A stretch of 38,428 bases of DNA from NCBI GenBank assembly GCA_025361285.1, contig JANYAP010000102.1:1-38428 (forward strand), written 5' to 3'. The notes under the pieces are model-generated. The model was not told the DNA's origin, ran no database searches, and saw only the letters and a program-made list of their open reading frames with translations. The position numbers and the translations under genes are program-made. This document shows, in pieces, positions 7,754 through 16,620 of the stretch. This stretch comes from Bacteroidales bacterium. GTDB lineage: Bacteria; Bacteroidota; Bacteroidia; Bacteroidales; JAAUTT01. Positions within the stretch are counted from its first letter, which is position 1, and every line of letters starts with the position of its first letter.

Positions 7754-9034
7754 CTAAAACTTAAGAATAAGCTCCTCGAAAATATAAGTTATTGCACCAG
7801 CGAAGTAGCCTATTAATGCTAGCCACGATATATTTTTTACGTACCAAAAAAACTCAATTCGTTCCAACCCCATTGCGGCAACGCCAGCTGCAGAGCCTAT
7901 TATTAGAATACTGCCTCCAGTACCAGTGCAATACGCCAAAAGCTCCCAAAACGAATGGTCGGTGGGGAATTGCGTTAGTGGGTACATACCAATTGCGGCG
8001 GCAACCATAGGAACGTTATCTACCACGGCCGACAAAAGCCCTATACTTATACCTATAAGATTAATATTGTGAAAGTTATTGTCGAGAAACGACGCAAGTA
8101 CCGATAAATGACCGCTGGTTTGTAGAACTGATATTGCAAGTAATATTCCCAAAAAGAAAAGTACGCTTGGCATATCCATTTTTTCGAGGGCGTTCATTAC
8201 CGAATACGATTGTTTTGCTTGCTCGTCCTTTTTGCTGTGTAATATTTCGGTTACAAGCCACAACAAGCCTAGCCCAAACAATATACCCATAAACGGAGGC
8301 AAATGAGTTACCGTTTTAAATACGGGAACAAATAGCAGCACGCCAAGGCCTACAAAAAAAATTATTTTTTGCTCGGTTTCGTTCGTATGCTTTACAAAAG
8401 TGCTTTCAGTAATTCGATTAGTTATGTTTCCATTCATTTTATAACTTATTATTAATAAAGGGATTAATAAACTAACTAAACTTGGTAGAAAAAGGCGAAA
8501 AATAATATTTGTTGCAGTAATTTGATTACCAATCCAAAGCATAGTAGTTGTAACATCGCCAATAGGCGACCACGCTCCACCAGAATTGGCCGCAATTACA
8601 ACAATAGAGGCGAAAATTAATCGTTCCTTGCGCTCCGAAATTAGTTTTCGAAGCATAGTTACTAAAACGATTGTAGTTGTAAGGTTATCGAGTACTGCCG
8701 ACAGAAAAAATGCCAGAAATGCAATAATCCACAGTAACTTAAGCTTATTGGTGGTTTGTATTCGACGCGTTATCAATTCGAAGCCATTGTGAGCATCGAT
8801 AAGCTCAACAATGGTCATTGCTCCTATTAGAAAGAATAATATTCCTGAAATATCACCAAGATGTGTAACAAGTTGATGAGAAACAAGTTGATGATTACTT
8901 TGACTAAGAATATAAACCGACCAACATATTACTCCTGTAAGAAGCGAAGTGGCTGTTTTATTAATCTTTACAAAACTTTCGAGAGCAATAAAAACATAAC
9001 CAACAATAAATACTATTAGAAGTACTATCGACAT
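7754..9034 (-). CDS. nhaD: NhaD-family Na+/H+ antiporter
   Basis: The protein has 426 residues, almost all in hydrophobic helices, typical of the NhaD group of the ion-transporter superfamily. Recognisable motifs are AVLDNLTTTIVLVTMLRKL (near 113-131), ANSGGAWSPIGDVTTTMLWIGNQIT (near 148-172) and VDNVPMVAAAIGMYPL (near 337-352). The paired DN and DV acidic positions are those expected for cation exchange. It should exchange cytoplasmic Na+ (or Li+) for external protons and support pH and sodium homeostasis in the inner membrane. It reads leftward as a single gene. The upstream gap to citrate synthase holds one copy of an 85-bp dispersed repeat. No promoter match was found. Family assignment is strong; ion preference is inferred from the family. 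Confidence 0.92.
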   Translation of the reverse strand: MSIVLLIVFIVGYVFIALESFVKINKTATSLLTGVICWSVYILSQSNHQLVSHQLVTHLGDISGILFFLIGAMTIVELIDAHNGFELITRRIQTTNKLKLLWIIAFLAFFLSAVLDNLTTTIVLVTMLRKLISERKERLIFASIVVIAANSGGAWSPIGDVTTTMLWIGNQITATNIIFRLFLPSLVSLLIPLLIISYKMNGNITNRITESTFVKHTNETEQKIIFFVGLGVLLFVPVFKTVTHLPPFMGILFGLGLLWLVTEILHSKKDEQAKQSYSVMNALEKMDMPSVLFFLGILLAISVLQTSGHLSVLASFLDNNFHNINLIGISIGLLSAVVDNVPMVAAAIGMYPLTQFPTDHSFWELLAYCTGTGGSILIIGSAAGVAAMGLERIEFFWYVKNISWLALIGYFAGAITYIFEELILKF

Positions 9035-9069
9035 GCTATAAGTATCATTATCAATACTTCAGTAAACTC

Positions 9070-9154
9070 TTTGGTGGCTTGGTGATTTGGTGATTTGGTG
9101 GCTACTATATAATTTTTGCCATTAAAACACAAAAACACCAAATTGCACCAAATC
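9070..9154 (-). repeat. Dispersed GGTGATTTGGTG repeat, copy 1
   Basis: On the minus strand this 85-bp stretch reads GATTTGGTGCAATTTGGTG... and ends in ...CACCAAGCCACCAAAGA. A related copy in the opposite orientation lies at 11141-11220, with roughly four of five bases conserved along its length. The two halves are partly self-complementary, so the unit can fold into a long hairpin. Confidence 0.6.
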
Positions 9155-9223
9155 AAGGAGTTATAAAAATCAAATTTTCAAGTTTACCAAACTATTACAT
9201 TATATCAACATCCACTAAAACCT

Positions 9224-10606
9224 CTATTTTCGGTCGGTTAAATTTATATACGATTGCTGTGGGAAAACATTTTTGTATGCTGGGCGAATAATTCGGCGAG
9301 CCTCGAAAGTAAGTTCCTCCAAACGGTGCGAACACCAACCTGCAATGCGCGACATGGCAAATAGTGGGGTATATATCGAATCCTTAATGCCAATGCAGCT
9401 ATAAACGAAACCCGAGTAGAAATCGACATTTGCGCAAACACGCTTAGCAACCTTATCGCCTTTGTATTCGGCAAAAATTTTAGGTGCAAGTGTTTCAATC
9501 ATCGAGTAGAGTTCAAACTCGTCCAACCTACCTTTTTCTATTGCCAATTGGCGTGCTTGTTTTTTGAGAAGTATTGCACGCGGATCGGAAATAGTGTAAA
9601 CAGCGTGACCTATGCCATATATCTTTCCCGAGCCATCGTAAGCTTTTTTGTTTAGTATTTTGTACAGGTAATCGGTTACTTCCTTCTCGTTATCCCAATG
9701 TTTAATGTTTTGTTTAACGTTATCCATCATACATAATACTTCGTGGTTGGCGCCGCCGTGCAACGGACCTTTAAGCGAAGCAATAGCAGAGGCTACCGCC
9801 GAATATGTATCGGTTTCGGTTGAGCTAGTTACGCGTATTGTAAAGGTCGAATTGTTGCCACCGCCATGGTCGGCATGTAAAATAAGCGACAAATCGAGTA
9901 TATCGGCCTCAAGCTGAGTGTATTTACCTTCGCCTTTTAACATTAATAGGAAGTTTTCGGCTGTACTTAACTCGGCATTCGGATGCCTTATTGATAGTGT
10001 TTTGCGCTGATATGCATGGCGCATGGAGTGATATGAATAGGCTATAATAGTTGGGAACTTTGCAATAAGGTTCAACGATTGATCGACCATATTTTGTAGC
10101 GAAGTATCTTCAGCCTTTGTGTCGAGGGTATATAAGCCAAGCACCGATCGAGCAAGCATATTCATAATATCTTGACCTTTAAGGGTAAGTATCATGTTAT
10201 TAGTAAATTCGTCGGGTAGTTCGCGTAAAGCGCCCATGTATTGCATAAACTCTTCCAGCTCGCCTTTGTTGGGTAGTTTTCCGCAAAGTAAAAGGTAAAC
10301 AACCTCATCGAACCCATGACGATGTTGGGTTATAGCACCATTTACCAAATCTTCAACATCGATACCGCGGTAAATAAGTTTTCCATCAACGGGTACTATC
10401 TTATCGCCTTCTTTCTGATAACCAACAACATCGCCTACATTTGTAAGACCTACTAAAACTCCCGAATGATCGGCATTGCGCAAACCGCGCTTAACACTGT
10501 ATTTTTCAAATAGTTCGGGAACTATGTACGATGATTTTTTTACATCTTCCGATATTTTTGCAACAATGTTGCTGCCATTCGTGTGGGTTTGAGGCTTCTT
10601 ATTCAT
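9224..10606 (-). CDS. gltA: Citrate synthase
   Basis: The enzyme condenses oxaloacetate and acetyl-CoA to citrate at the entry of the TCA cycle. The protein has 460 residues and carries the family motifs. LHADHGGGNNSTF spans about 243-255. GPLHGGANHEV contains H283 and GIGHAVYTISDPRA contains H334. NVDFYSG contains D395. The two histidines and the aspartate correspond to the conserved catalytic triad. The roughly 30-residue N-terminal extension before the conserved core resembles other Bacteroidota citrate synthases. A perfect -7 box on the minus strand (10681-10674) lies 68 bases upstream. The gene appears monocistronic. A 2-methylcitrate synthase is a possible alternative because the families overlap. 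Confidence 0.95.
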   Translation of the reverse strand: MNKKPQTHTNGSNIVAKISEDVKKSSYIVPELFEKYSVKRGLRNADHSGVLVGLTNVGDVVGYQKEGDKIVPVDGKLIYRGIDVEDLVNGAITQHRHGFDEVVYLLLCGKLPNKGELEEFMQYMGALRELPDEFTNNMILTLKGQDIMNMLARSVLGLYTLDTKAEDTSLQNMVDQSLNLIAKFPTIIAYSYHSMRHAYQRKTLSIRHPNAELSTAENFLLMLKGEGKYTQLEADILDLSLILHADHGGGNNSTFTIRVTSSTETDTYSAVASAIASLKGPLHGGANHEVLCMMDNVKQNIKHWDNEKEVTDYLYKILNKKAYDGSGKIYGIGHAVYTISDPRAILLKKQARQLAIEKGRLDEFELYSMIETLAPKIFAEYKGDKVAKRVCANVDFYSGFVYSCIGIKDSIYTPLFAMSRIAGWCSHRLEELTFEARRIIRPAYKNVFPQQSYINLTDRK

Positions 10607-10673
10607 TGGTAAGGTTTATTTATTTACTATATTGGTTTTTATGGAACTACTTTCGTTTCGCAACGAATTTCTG

Positions 10674-10681
10674 CAAATTTA
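10674..10681 (-). promoter_or_regulatory. Bacteroidota -7 box of the citrate synthase gene
   Basis: The minus strand reads TAAATTTG, an exact TAnnTTTG match, giving an expected leader of about 60 nt. No firm -33 element was seen. Confidence 0.45.
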
Positions 10682-10877
10682 ATATTATCGGGGTTATTTT
10701 AGATAAACCTTTTGGAAAGTAATAGAATAATTATAACTTTTTTTAATAATAGAAGAATCGGAGGAGTAACATATTTACTATAACATGCTGACATATTAGG
10801 TATAATAACATTTGGGAGTATTTAAAACATGCGAATATAATTTGAAGTTATTTCAACAAAATGACCGAATTAAATTC

Positions 10878-11087
10878 TATATTCAGACCTCCTGACTTGG
10901 CGTAAACAATATTATCATAATTATCTCCATAAAAATAAGGTTTTTAACTATACTTTTTTCAACCTTAGTAGAAAAGTATGAACCCGAATAACCAACCCTA
11001 TTACCTTATTGTTACGACAGTAGTGTTTACTTTTAAACTCTAACAAACGACTGATTAACAACTAACGGGTCAGGAGTTCTGAATATG
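10878..11087. repeat. Inverted pair of the TTCAGAACTCCTGACC family
   Basis: Bases 10878-10896 (TATATTCAGACCTCCTGAC) pair with 11069-11087 (GTCAGGAGTTCTGAATATG) at 17 of 19 positions. The motif recurs in this window at 38292-38307, downstream of uvrB, so it is a dispersed unit. The 170 bases between the arms encode nothing recognisable. Confidence 0.55.
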
Positions 11088-11140
11088 TAAAAATGCTCCT
11101 AAAAATATTGACTTAATTTAATTAGTTTTGTCAACTATTT

Positions 11141-11220
11141 GATTTAGTGCAATTTGACGTTTTTGCGTTTTGGTGGCAAAATGTATGTAATAGCCACCAA
11201 GACATCACAACCCACCAAAC
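11141..11220 (+). repeat. Dispersed GGTGATTTGGTG repeat, copy 2
   Basis: Starts GATTTAGTGCAATTTGACG and ends ACCCACCAAAC. It aligns along its length with the reverse complement of 9070-9154. Both copies flank the citrate synthase region, at its 3' and 5' sides, in opposite orientations. Confidence 0.6.
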
Positions 11221-11239
11221 TTTTTACCGAAATATTGAT

Positions 11240-11545
11240 ATTACAAAGCCTTAGGAATTGTAATTAAATAAGTTGTACAAATGTTTGAATTGCAACACCA
11301 TCCACTAAGGCAATCCATAAAAGTATGCTGTCATTCCGACGCAGGTCGGAACGGCGAAGCCCTCACCGAAGGTAATCCAATACAAGTAAGCTATTGCATT
11401 ACTGGCGAACATTCGTTTGAGATCCCGACCTACGTCGGGATGACAGCACCACTAATGGTTTGCCTTCGGCGAGCTCGTAAACTCGGTTCCGACCTGCGTC
11501 GGAATGACACTAAATCACATGACTTATTTAATTACAAAGCCTTAG
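11240..11545 (+). repeat. 15-bp direct repeat flanking the GTCATTCCGAC cluster
   Basis: ATTACAAAGCCTTAG occurs at 11240-11254 and again at 11531-11545. The palindrome cluster lies between the copies. The second copy is next to the 3' end of the large surface-protein gene. Confidence 0.5.
11330..11508. repeat. Cluster of GTCATTCCGAC...GTCGGAATGAC palindromes
   Basis: A 23-bp arm at 11330-11352 (GTCATTCCGACGCAGGTCGG..) is the exact reverse complement of 11486-11508. A third related unit, GATCCCGACCTACGTCGGGA, lies between them at 11421-11440. Each unit is itself partly palindromic. A weaker relative occurs at 15023-15045. The pattern is of a dispersed intergenic repeat able to form hairpins. 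Confidence 0.7.
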
Positions 11546-11566
11546 TTCTGCATTTATATTCCCCTA

Positions 11567-14500
11567 TTACTGGTTTGGCTTACGATATAGCGGACCTGTT
11601 GTAGGGGTAGGGGTAACTGTAACTGTTGATGAGACTGCTGTTCCATTACAACCACCTGCCGAATAATTAACTGATACTGTTTTGCTTCCAGCGTTAAGCC
11701 ATTTAAGAGTAACTGTATAATCGGAGGTAGTAATACCGCCCGATGTTATGGAGTAATCGACGCTTAGCGTGCCCGGAACCACCCAAACATAGTTAGTTTT
11801 AGATTGTTGTGTTGAGTAAGTAACATCGGTTGATGTACATAAGTTAGAAATTGGCGAAGCTGTAAAACTAGGCGACGTATTGACAGAACTAACTGCTAAT
11901 GTACTACTTGGGCTTGCTCCGCAACTGTTATTTGCAATAACTACAATATTCCCGTTTTGCCCTGTAGTGCCCGAAGTAACTGTTATAGTATCTTTTAACG
12001 AGCCACTAGTTATATTCCACCCAACAGGCACAGTCCATGTATAATCAATTACATCGGTAGCACCCGAAACGTGGTAATTTGAACTTTGTGTAGGACAGGA
12101 AACTATATAGCCGGCAATTACACTCGGGGTTGAAGGCTTTGATGAGTGTACACGTAAAGTAGTAATTGCCGAATTTAAAGGTGAACATATATAAGCAGGA
12201 TGCGAAAGCTGTACACGGTACAAATATTTATCGTACGCAACTGTAACACCAGTAATGGTTAACGTATTTGTATTAACCGTGCTATATATGCCTGCGTTTG
12301 TTAAATTTGTCCAACTAGTTCCATTATTTGTACTTACCTGCCATATATAGGTAGCTGCACCTGTTGCGGTAACCGACAAACTAGTGTTCGAACCCGATAG
12401 TGAACATATATTTTTGTTAGTCGGTGGTTGTAAGGAAATTACGGGTCCTTTTTGGAGAAAATCGAAACCTCCACTTCCATCCAAGTTGGATGGTGTTGTG
12501 TAACCTCCAGCGCCTATAACCTTTCCTTTAGGTGTTACCGTTAAAGGTAATCCACCCAGTTTACCATCGAAATTAGTATCGGTAAACCCTGCTTCATTAA
12601 CGTCGTTACAGCCATCGGCATCGCTGTCGGAGTCAATGCGGTTAACAACACCATCGGTATCGGTATCGGCATTGGGCAAGGGTGTTCCGTTGGTAACTTC
12701 GATACCACCATGGCCCGAGTTTTTATTATCTAGAGCATCGGCCAATCCATCGCCATCGGTATCGGTTAAATTATCGTAAATTCCATCGTTTAGGGCATCA
12801 CTTCCACCAGCCTCAACGAGGTCGTAAATACCGTCGTTATCCGAATCTAAATCCAACCTATCGGGAATACCATCAGCATCCGAATCGCAATCGGCTCTGA
12901 AGGTACATGAAATATCGTCGAGTGCAAAATCGTTACCACCCGGATCGGTATTCAAATTTATGATTTCAAAAGTGGCAGAAGTAGCATTTCCCGAATTCCA
13001 TGTTGCTTGTACATGATCCCATGCACAAGTACTGGCAGTTGCATTAAACTGCGCCCCTATATTTGTGCCATTAATACGAAAAATTAATTGTGCTGGTGAG
13101 GTTGGATGTACAGAGGCAAGATTAAGGCTAAAAGTATAATCCTTAAACGATGTAATAGGTATAGAGCCAGAACTCCAAACACTTTTACCCGAAACGCTGC
13201 TAGCATTTACAACCATCATGTTCCCCGTGCCTGTTGTAGCATCGCCACAAGGTGAAAAGGCTGAATGCCAACTCAAAGGATTGGTGGTTACTGTATATAT
13301 TCCTTCAGGGTATCCATCACTTGACCGATAGACATAATCTGAAATAATGCCAGCTGCACCTGCATCGAAGTGGCTATTAGGAAACAGCTCCGTAAGAATG
13401 GCGTTGCAAGGTGCATTTTCAATATCATCAGGTATCCCATCGTTATCATCATCTAAATCGAAAGCGTCGGGCACTAAATCGCCATCCGCATCTACAATTA
13501 AAATAATAGTTTGAGGGCTTCCGGCAAAGGCCGTACCCGATTTTATACCCGACGAATAAGTTATATTGCTAGTAGTTAAAGCATTAACCGAAATGTTTTT
13601 GTTAATAGTAGCCGTAGAAGCGATATTGGCAGTTATCCATAAGTAGCCCAAAGATCCAGCATTTGTTACCTGCGATAATGCATTAAAGGTGTGTGCACCA
13701 GCAGCTAACGAAGTGGTAATATCGGAACCTATTTGGGTTGCTGACACTAAACTGTTAACTGTGTTATACCATAACTGAAATTTAAGCACATCGGTTGCGG
13801 CATAAGTACCACTAGTTGTGAAAGTTACCGAATTTAAAGTAACATTTGCCGATGTAACCGATGTTGAAAAAGTATAAATTGGTTGTTTAGTACTTGCTTG
13901 AAACAAATTGGCGGCTGCAATTGCTGGGTTAGATGATGATAGCGCAATGGCGGGTATAATAGTTAATGTTGAAGAATAACTATATTCACTACATGTAGGA
14001 GAAACACCACTGACCTTGCACCGATAAGTATATAAACTCTTTCCAGTAACATCGGAAATTACTAACGAGCTAGTTTTAGCCCCCGAATAAACACCTGTAT
14101 TTGTAAGTACGTTCCATCCAGAACCGCGATTTTCTTCCCAACTGAAACTAGGAGACGTAGCTGTTGTTGAAGTTATTAAAGTTGCCGAACTGCCTGCCGT
14201 ACAATTTACATTGGCAGGCCCTGTACTGCTAAAGGCGCAACTACCTGTTATATAGGTATTTATAAGTGTAAGAAGTGCAGCATCCGTTGGTAGTGTGGTA
14301 ATAACTGAACCAGGTGTAACAGATAAAGCGCTATAATCGGCATTTGGATTAACAGCATAAACTTGGTTTCCACCGTTTTGATTAACTATACCACTTGCAT
14401 TGCCCCCAATTACTAGGTTGCCTTGGTTTTGAAGCGTTGAGGTAACAGGAGAAACAAAATTGCCCACAACAATAACGTCGGCCTGATTTAGGTTGGCCGT

Positions 14501-14920
14501 TCCATTATTTGTTAAATTGCCTTTAACAACAAGAGTTTGCCCGCCACCACTTTTAAAGGCCAATGTGCCCCCATTATTAATTGTAAGGTTGTTTTCAACA
14601 ATATTGGTTATGTTCTTATCAACATTTATTGTTCCATTTATTACAACCGTTCGTGCGGCGGAATTTGCATCTACTGTAACTGTTACACTTGCGTTTATAA
14701 TAACATCGTCGGTTGAAGTTGGTATAGAAGCGCCACCCCATGTGGCGGTACTGCTCCAATTACCTGTAGTTGAAGCAGTGCGTGTAGCCGAATGTGCAAC
14801 AAAAACGATACTAAACAATAATAAGGTTACAACTAAAATTTCTTTTACAAAAAACTTAGTTTTTATAAAAGCGTTTTGTTCCCTTACGAGGCTAGATGCC
14901 AGATTTAAGAATATTTTCAT
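11567..14920 (-). CDS. Large secreted surface protein with Ig/PKD-like and thrombospondin type-3 repeats
   Basis: The protein has 1117 residues. A charged N-region of about 27 residues precedes a hydrophobic segment (ILVVTLLLFSIVFVAHSA, about 28-45), consistent with secretion. Residues 46-200 form repeated beta-strand rungs (NLTINNGGTLAF, VVKGNLTNNG). Ig-like segments follow around 230-330. Calcium-binding thrombospondin type-3 motifs occur near 480-505 and 675-790, for example DADGDLVPDAFDLDDDNDG and DSDADGIPDRLDLDSDNDG. The C-terminal third has Ig/PKD-type modules. The end, TPTTGPLYRKPNQ, has no recognisable type IX sorting domain or anchor, so the protein may be shortened at its 3' end. 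The stop codon lies 22 bases from a direct repeat. An adhesin or matrix role is inferred from the architecture only. Confidence 0.85.
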   Translation of the reverse strand: MKIFLNLASSLVREQNAFIKTKFFVKEILVVTLLLFSIVFVAHSATRTASTTGNWSSTATWGGASIPTSTDDVIINASVTVTVDANSAARTVVINGTINVDKNITNIVENNLTINNGGTLAFKSGGGQTLVVKGNLTNNGTANLNQADVIVVGNFVSPVTSTLQNQGNLVIGGNASGIVNQNGGNQVYAVNPNADYSALSVTPGSVITTLPTDAALLTLINTYITGSCAFSSTGPANVNCTAGSSATLITSTTATSPSFSWEENRGSGWNVLTNTGVYSGAKTSSLVISDVTGKSLYTYRCKVSGVSPTCSEYSYSSTLTIIPAIALSSSNPAIAAANLFQASTKQPIYTFSTSVTSANVTLNSVTFTTSGTYAATDVLKFQLWYNTVNSLVSATQIGSDITTSLAAGAHTFNALSQVTNAGSLGYLWITANIASTATINKNISVNALTTSNITYSSGIKSGTAFAGSPQTIILIVDADGDLVPDAFDLDDDNDGIPDDIENAPCNAILTELFPNSHFDAGAAGIISDYVYRSSDGYPEGIYTVTTNPLSWHSAFSPCGDATTGTGNMMVVNASSVSGKSVWSSGSIPITSFKDYTFSLNLASVHPTSPAQLIFRINGTNIGAQFNATASTCAWDHVQATWNSGNATSATFEIINLNTDPGGNDFALDDISCTFRADCDSDADGIPDRLDLDSDNDGIYDLVEAGGSDALNDGIYDNLTDTDGDGLADALDNKNSGHGGIEVTNGTPLPNADTDTDGVVNRIDSDSDADGCNDVNEAGFTDTNFDGKLGGLPLTVTPKGKVIGAGGYTTPSNLDGSGGFDFLQKGPVISLQPPTNKNICSLSGSNTSLSVTATGAATYIWQVSTNNGTSWTNLTNAGIYSTVNTNTLTITGVTVAYDKYLYRVQLSHPAYICSPLNSAITTLRVHSSKPSTPSVIAGYIVSCPTQSSNYHVSGATDVIDYTWTVPVGWNITSGSLKDTITVTSGTTGQNGNIVVIANNSCGASPSSTLAVSSVNTSPSFTASPISNLCTSTDVTYSTQQSKTNYVWVVPGTLSVDYSITSGGITTSDYTVTLKWLNAGSKTVSVNYSAGGCNGTAVSSTVTVTPTPTTGPLYRKPNQ

Positions 14921-15022
14921 TGCAAACGATATTTGTAATTAAATGTTTATCAATCTGTAATATACTGAATTAGTTCAAAAATATTAGACGACGCCAAAAT
15001 AGTGCTTTTTATCAGAAATATT

Positions 15023-15045
15023 ATTCCAACAAAGGTCGGAATGAC
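15023..15045. repeat. Degenerate single unit of the GTCGGAATGAC repeat
   Basis: ATTCCAACAAAGGTCGGAAT followed by GAC is an imperfect relative of the palindromes at 11330-11508. The surface-protein gene therefore has related repeats on both sides. Confidence 0.5.
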
Positions 15046-15166
15046 AGCAATATAGCATTCGCATACAAATATAATTACATATCGTTGAGGTTATCTAGGC
15101 ACATTCACTCATTTTTAAATAGTAGCAAAAGGCAGAGCTATTAAGTAAAATGCGCAATTAACTGAA

Positions 15167-15496
15167 TTAAATTTTGCGAAAATTGTCGCTTCCTTTGCGG
15201 CGTTCCATGTCGGTACCAAAAGGCGAAGTTAAGTATGGTATAATAGCAGGATCGAGGTTAGCCACTACGTTAACTTCAACCTCTTGACTATTATTGGGGT
15301 TGTCGATATAATTTTGGTGCTCGGTGCCCGATAGGAAGCGCCATCCGCTATCGTCGTTATTGTCGGGTTCTTCGCGGTACATAAATCCCACTTTCGAACC
15401 ATCGATAGCAATGGTGTTTGATACTGTGCAATAACCCATTGCAGGAACTAATTCCTTCATGTCTTCGGGCTTTAATAAGTTTTTCGATGCGTCCAT
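15167..15496 (-). CDS. DUF2185 (Imm33-like) domain protein
   Basis: I start at ATG 15496 (MDASKNLL), giving 109 residues. Thirteen extra codons upstream would need a TTG start. The sequence fits the DUF2185 family: TVSNTIAIDGSKVGFMYRE (about 25-43), DDSGWRFLSGTEHQNYIDNP (48-67) and a closing IPYLTSPFGTDMERR. The family is small, cytoplasmic and of unknown biochemical function. A related domain (Imm33) occurs as an immunity protein in polymorphic toxin systems. No toxin gene is visible nearby. It lies 87 bp after the CobW-type GTPase in the same orientation, with a perfect -7 box between them (15558-15565), so it can be transcribed alone or with that gene. Function not known. Confidence 0.8.
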   Translation of the reverse strand: MDASKNLLKPEDMKELVPAMGYCTVSNTIAIDGSKVGFMYREEPDNNDDSGWRFLSGTEHQNYIDNPNNSQEVEVNVVANLDPAIIPYLTSPFGTDMERRKGSDNFRKI

Positions 15497-15557
15497 AATG
15501 TTGATAATAAAGGTATTATAAAATATTTTCTTCAATATAAATTTTCTTTACAAGCTC

Positions 15558-15565
15558 CAAAGCTA
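15558..15565 (-). promoter_or_regulatory. Bacteroidota -7 box for the DUF2185 gene
   Basis: The minus strand reads TAGCTTTG, an exact TAnnTTTG match, in the gap between the GTPase stop and the DUF2185 ATG, about 60 bases before that ATG. Confidence 0.4.
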
Positions 15566-15583
15566 ATTAAAAGTGATGGAAAT

Positions 15584-16600
15584 TTACGATATACAGTTTA
15601 TTATACTTTCGGCAACAGCATCAAAATCTATTGTATCGTCCATAAATACAATTATTTCCATACGGCTGTCGTTACTTGCCGATACTGGCATAGCGCTAAA
15701 GTAATCGTTTACTCGGTTGAAGATAAAGTAACCGATGTCGGTTTTAAAAATGCCTTTAAGGCGAAGTACAGAAATTTTGCTGAGTACTTCGTATAGTGTT
15801 AGTTTATTAAATATATCGTTTGCCGAGAAAATTAAACCAAATGCTTTGTACCCCTCAACTTGATTGGGAATGCATAATGGTTTTCGTGGTTCGGGGCCAA
15901 TTCCGTTTAAAGCAGCTTCGATGGTTGCCAATGTCAATTTTTTGTCTTTTATAAAATGTACGAATGGCTTTTCGGGTTCGTTGAGGCTGGTGGCCGGGTA
16001 TAAATTCAACAAATCGAGCTCGATAAGTCCGTTGCTGGTTTTACCAATGTACTGCTTGGGGCCAATGTTTTCGGTCATCCACCATGTAAACTTATCGATA
16101 ATGATGGTTGTGGTTATGTCGGTTTTATTTATAAGCACCACATCGGAGGCCTTAAGCTGCGCCTTATAAATTTCGTTGTTCTGTATTCGCAAATCGTTCA
16201 ATTGGTTAGCATCAACCAGACAAATGGTAGCGCGTATATCGAGCATGTTTCGAACGCGTTCCGATTGCAAAGCCTCGTTAAGTGCCGATAAAAAGCCTAA
16301 GCCAGATGGCTCAACAATAATGCGTTGGGGCTTTATTTTGAAAATAATTGTAGCCAAGGCGGCCTGAAAAGGAGTGTTTGCGGTACAGCAAAGGCAACCG
16401 CCAGCAACTTCCTTAATATCAACACCGTCAATGTTATCGCTTTCGAGTGTTATATTATCGATAGCTACTTTGCCAAATTCGTTTACCAAAACAGCCCAGC
16501 GCTCGTTTGCAGGTTTGTGTTTTAGTAGGTTAAGCACGGCGGTAGTTTTACCAACTCCTAAAAAGCCTGTAATAATGTTAAGCGGAATACGGAATGACAT
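15584..16600 (-). CDS. CobW/G3E-family metallochaperone GTPase
   Basis: The protein has 338 residues. The family uses GTP hydrolysis to deliver metal ions (Zn, Co, Fe or Ni) to client proteins. Visible motifs are Walker A TGFLGVGKTT (11-20), the metal-binding GGCLCCT with C69, C71 and C72 (CxCC), VEPSGLG (97-102) and the guanine-specificity motif NKTD (158-161). A C-terminal CobW_C-like part follows, without a His-rich metal tail. It starts 20 bases after the pentapeptide-repeat gene and is followed by the DUF2185 gene, so the three may form one transcript. No Zur box or B12 element is visible, so the metal cannot be assigned. Confidence 0.9.
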   Translation of the reverse strand: MSFRIPLNIITGFLGVGKTTAVLNLLKHKPANERWAVLVNEFGKVAIDNITLESDNIDGVDIKEVAGGCLCCTANTPFQAALATIIFKIKPQRIIVEPSGLGFLSALNEALQSERVRNMLDIRATICLVDANQLNDLRIQNNEIYKAQLKASDVVLINKTDITTTIIIDKFTWWMTENIGPKQYIGKTSNGLIELDLLNLYPATSLNEPEKPFVHFIKDKKLTLATIEAALNGIGPEPRKPLCIPNQVEGYKAFGLIFSANDIFNKLTLYEVLSKISVLRLKGIFKTDIGYFIFNRVNDYFSAMPVSASNDSRMEIIVFMDDTIDFDAVAESIINCIS

Positions 16601-16620
16601 ATTAAAAAATTTGTTGTAAG

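Larger units (their letters stand above)
10682..11566. other. Repeat-rich 0.9-kb spacer
   Basis: No gene is supported here. The spacer holds at least four different small repeats: a 19-bp imperfect inverted pair (10878-10896 and 11069-11087), a copy of the GGTGATTTGGTG repeat (11141-11220), a 15-bp direct repeat (11240-11254 and 11531-11545) and a GTCATTCCGAC palindrome cluster (11330-11508). An open frame through 11281-11604 is made of these repeats. Confidence 0.6.

Noticed and set aside
11330-11508. Possible CRISPR or terminator cluster
   Set aside because: Units differ in sequence and orientation, spacing is irregular, and the arms form long palindromes typical of dispersed repeats.
11281-11604. 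Open frame of 107 codons on the + strand in the spacer upstream of the large surface protein
   Set aside because: It is built from GTCATTCCGAC palindromes and runs into the 3' end of the opposite gene; the protein sequence is repetitive and looks like no family.
14493-14942. 149-codon + strand frame opposite the surface-protein 5' end
   Set aside because: It lies antisense to a well-supported signal peptide and beta-strand repeats, and its composition is that of a shadow frame.
15167-15496. Calling the DUF2185 protein an immunity protein of a toxin system
   Set aside because: No toxin gene with recognisable domains is adjacent; the family link alone is too weak.
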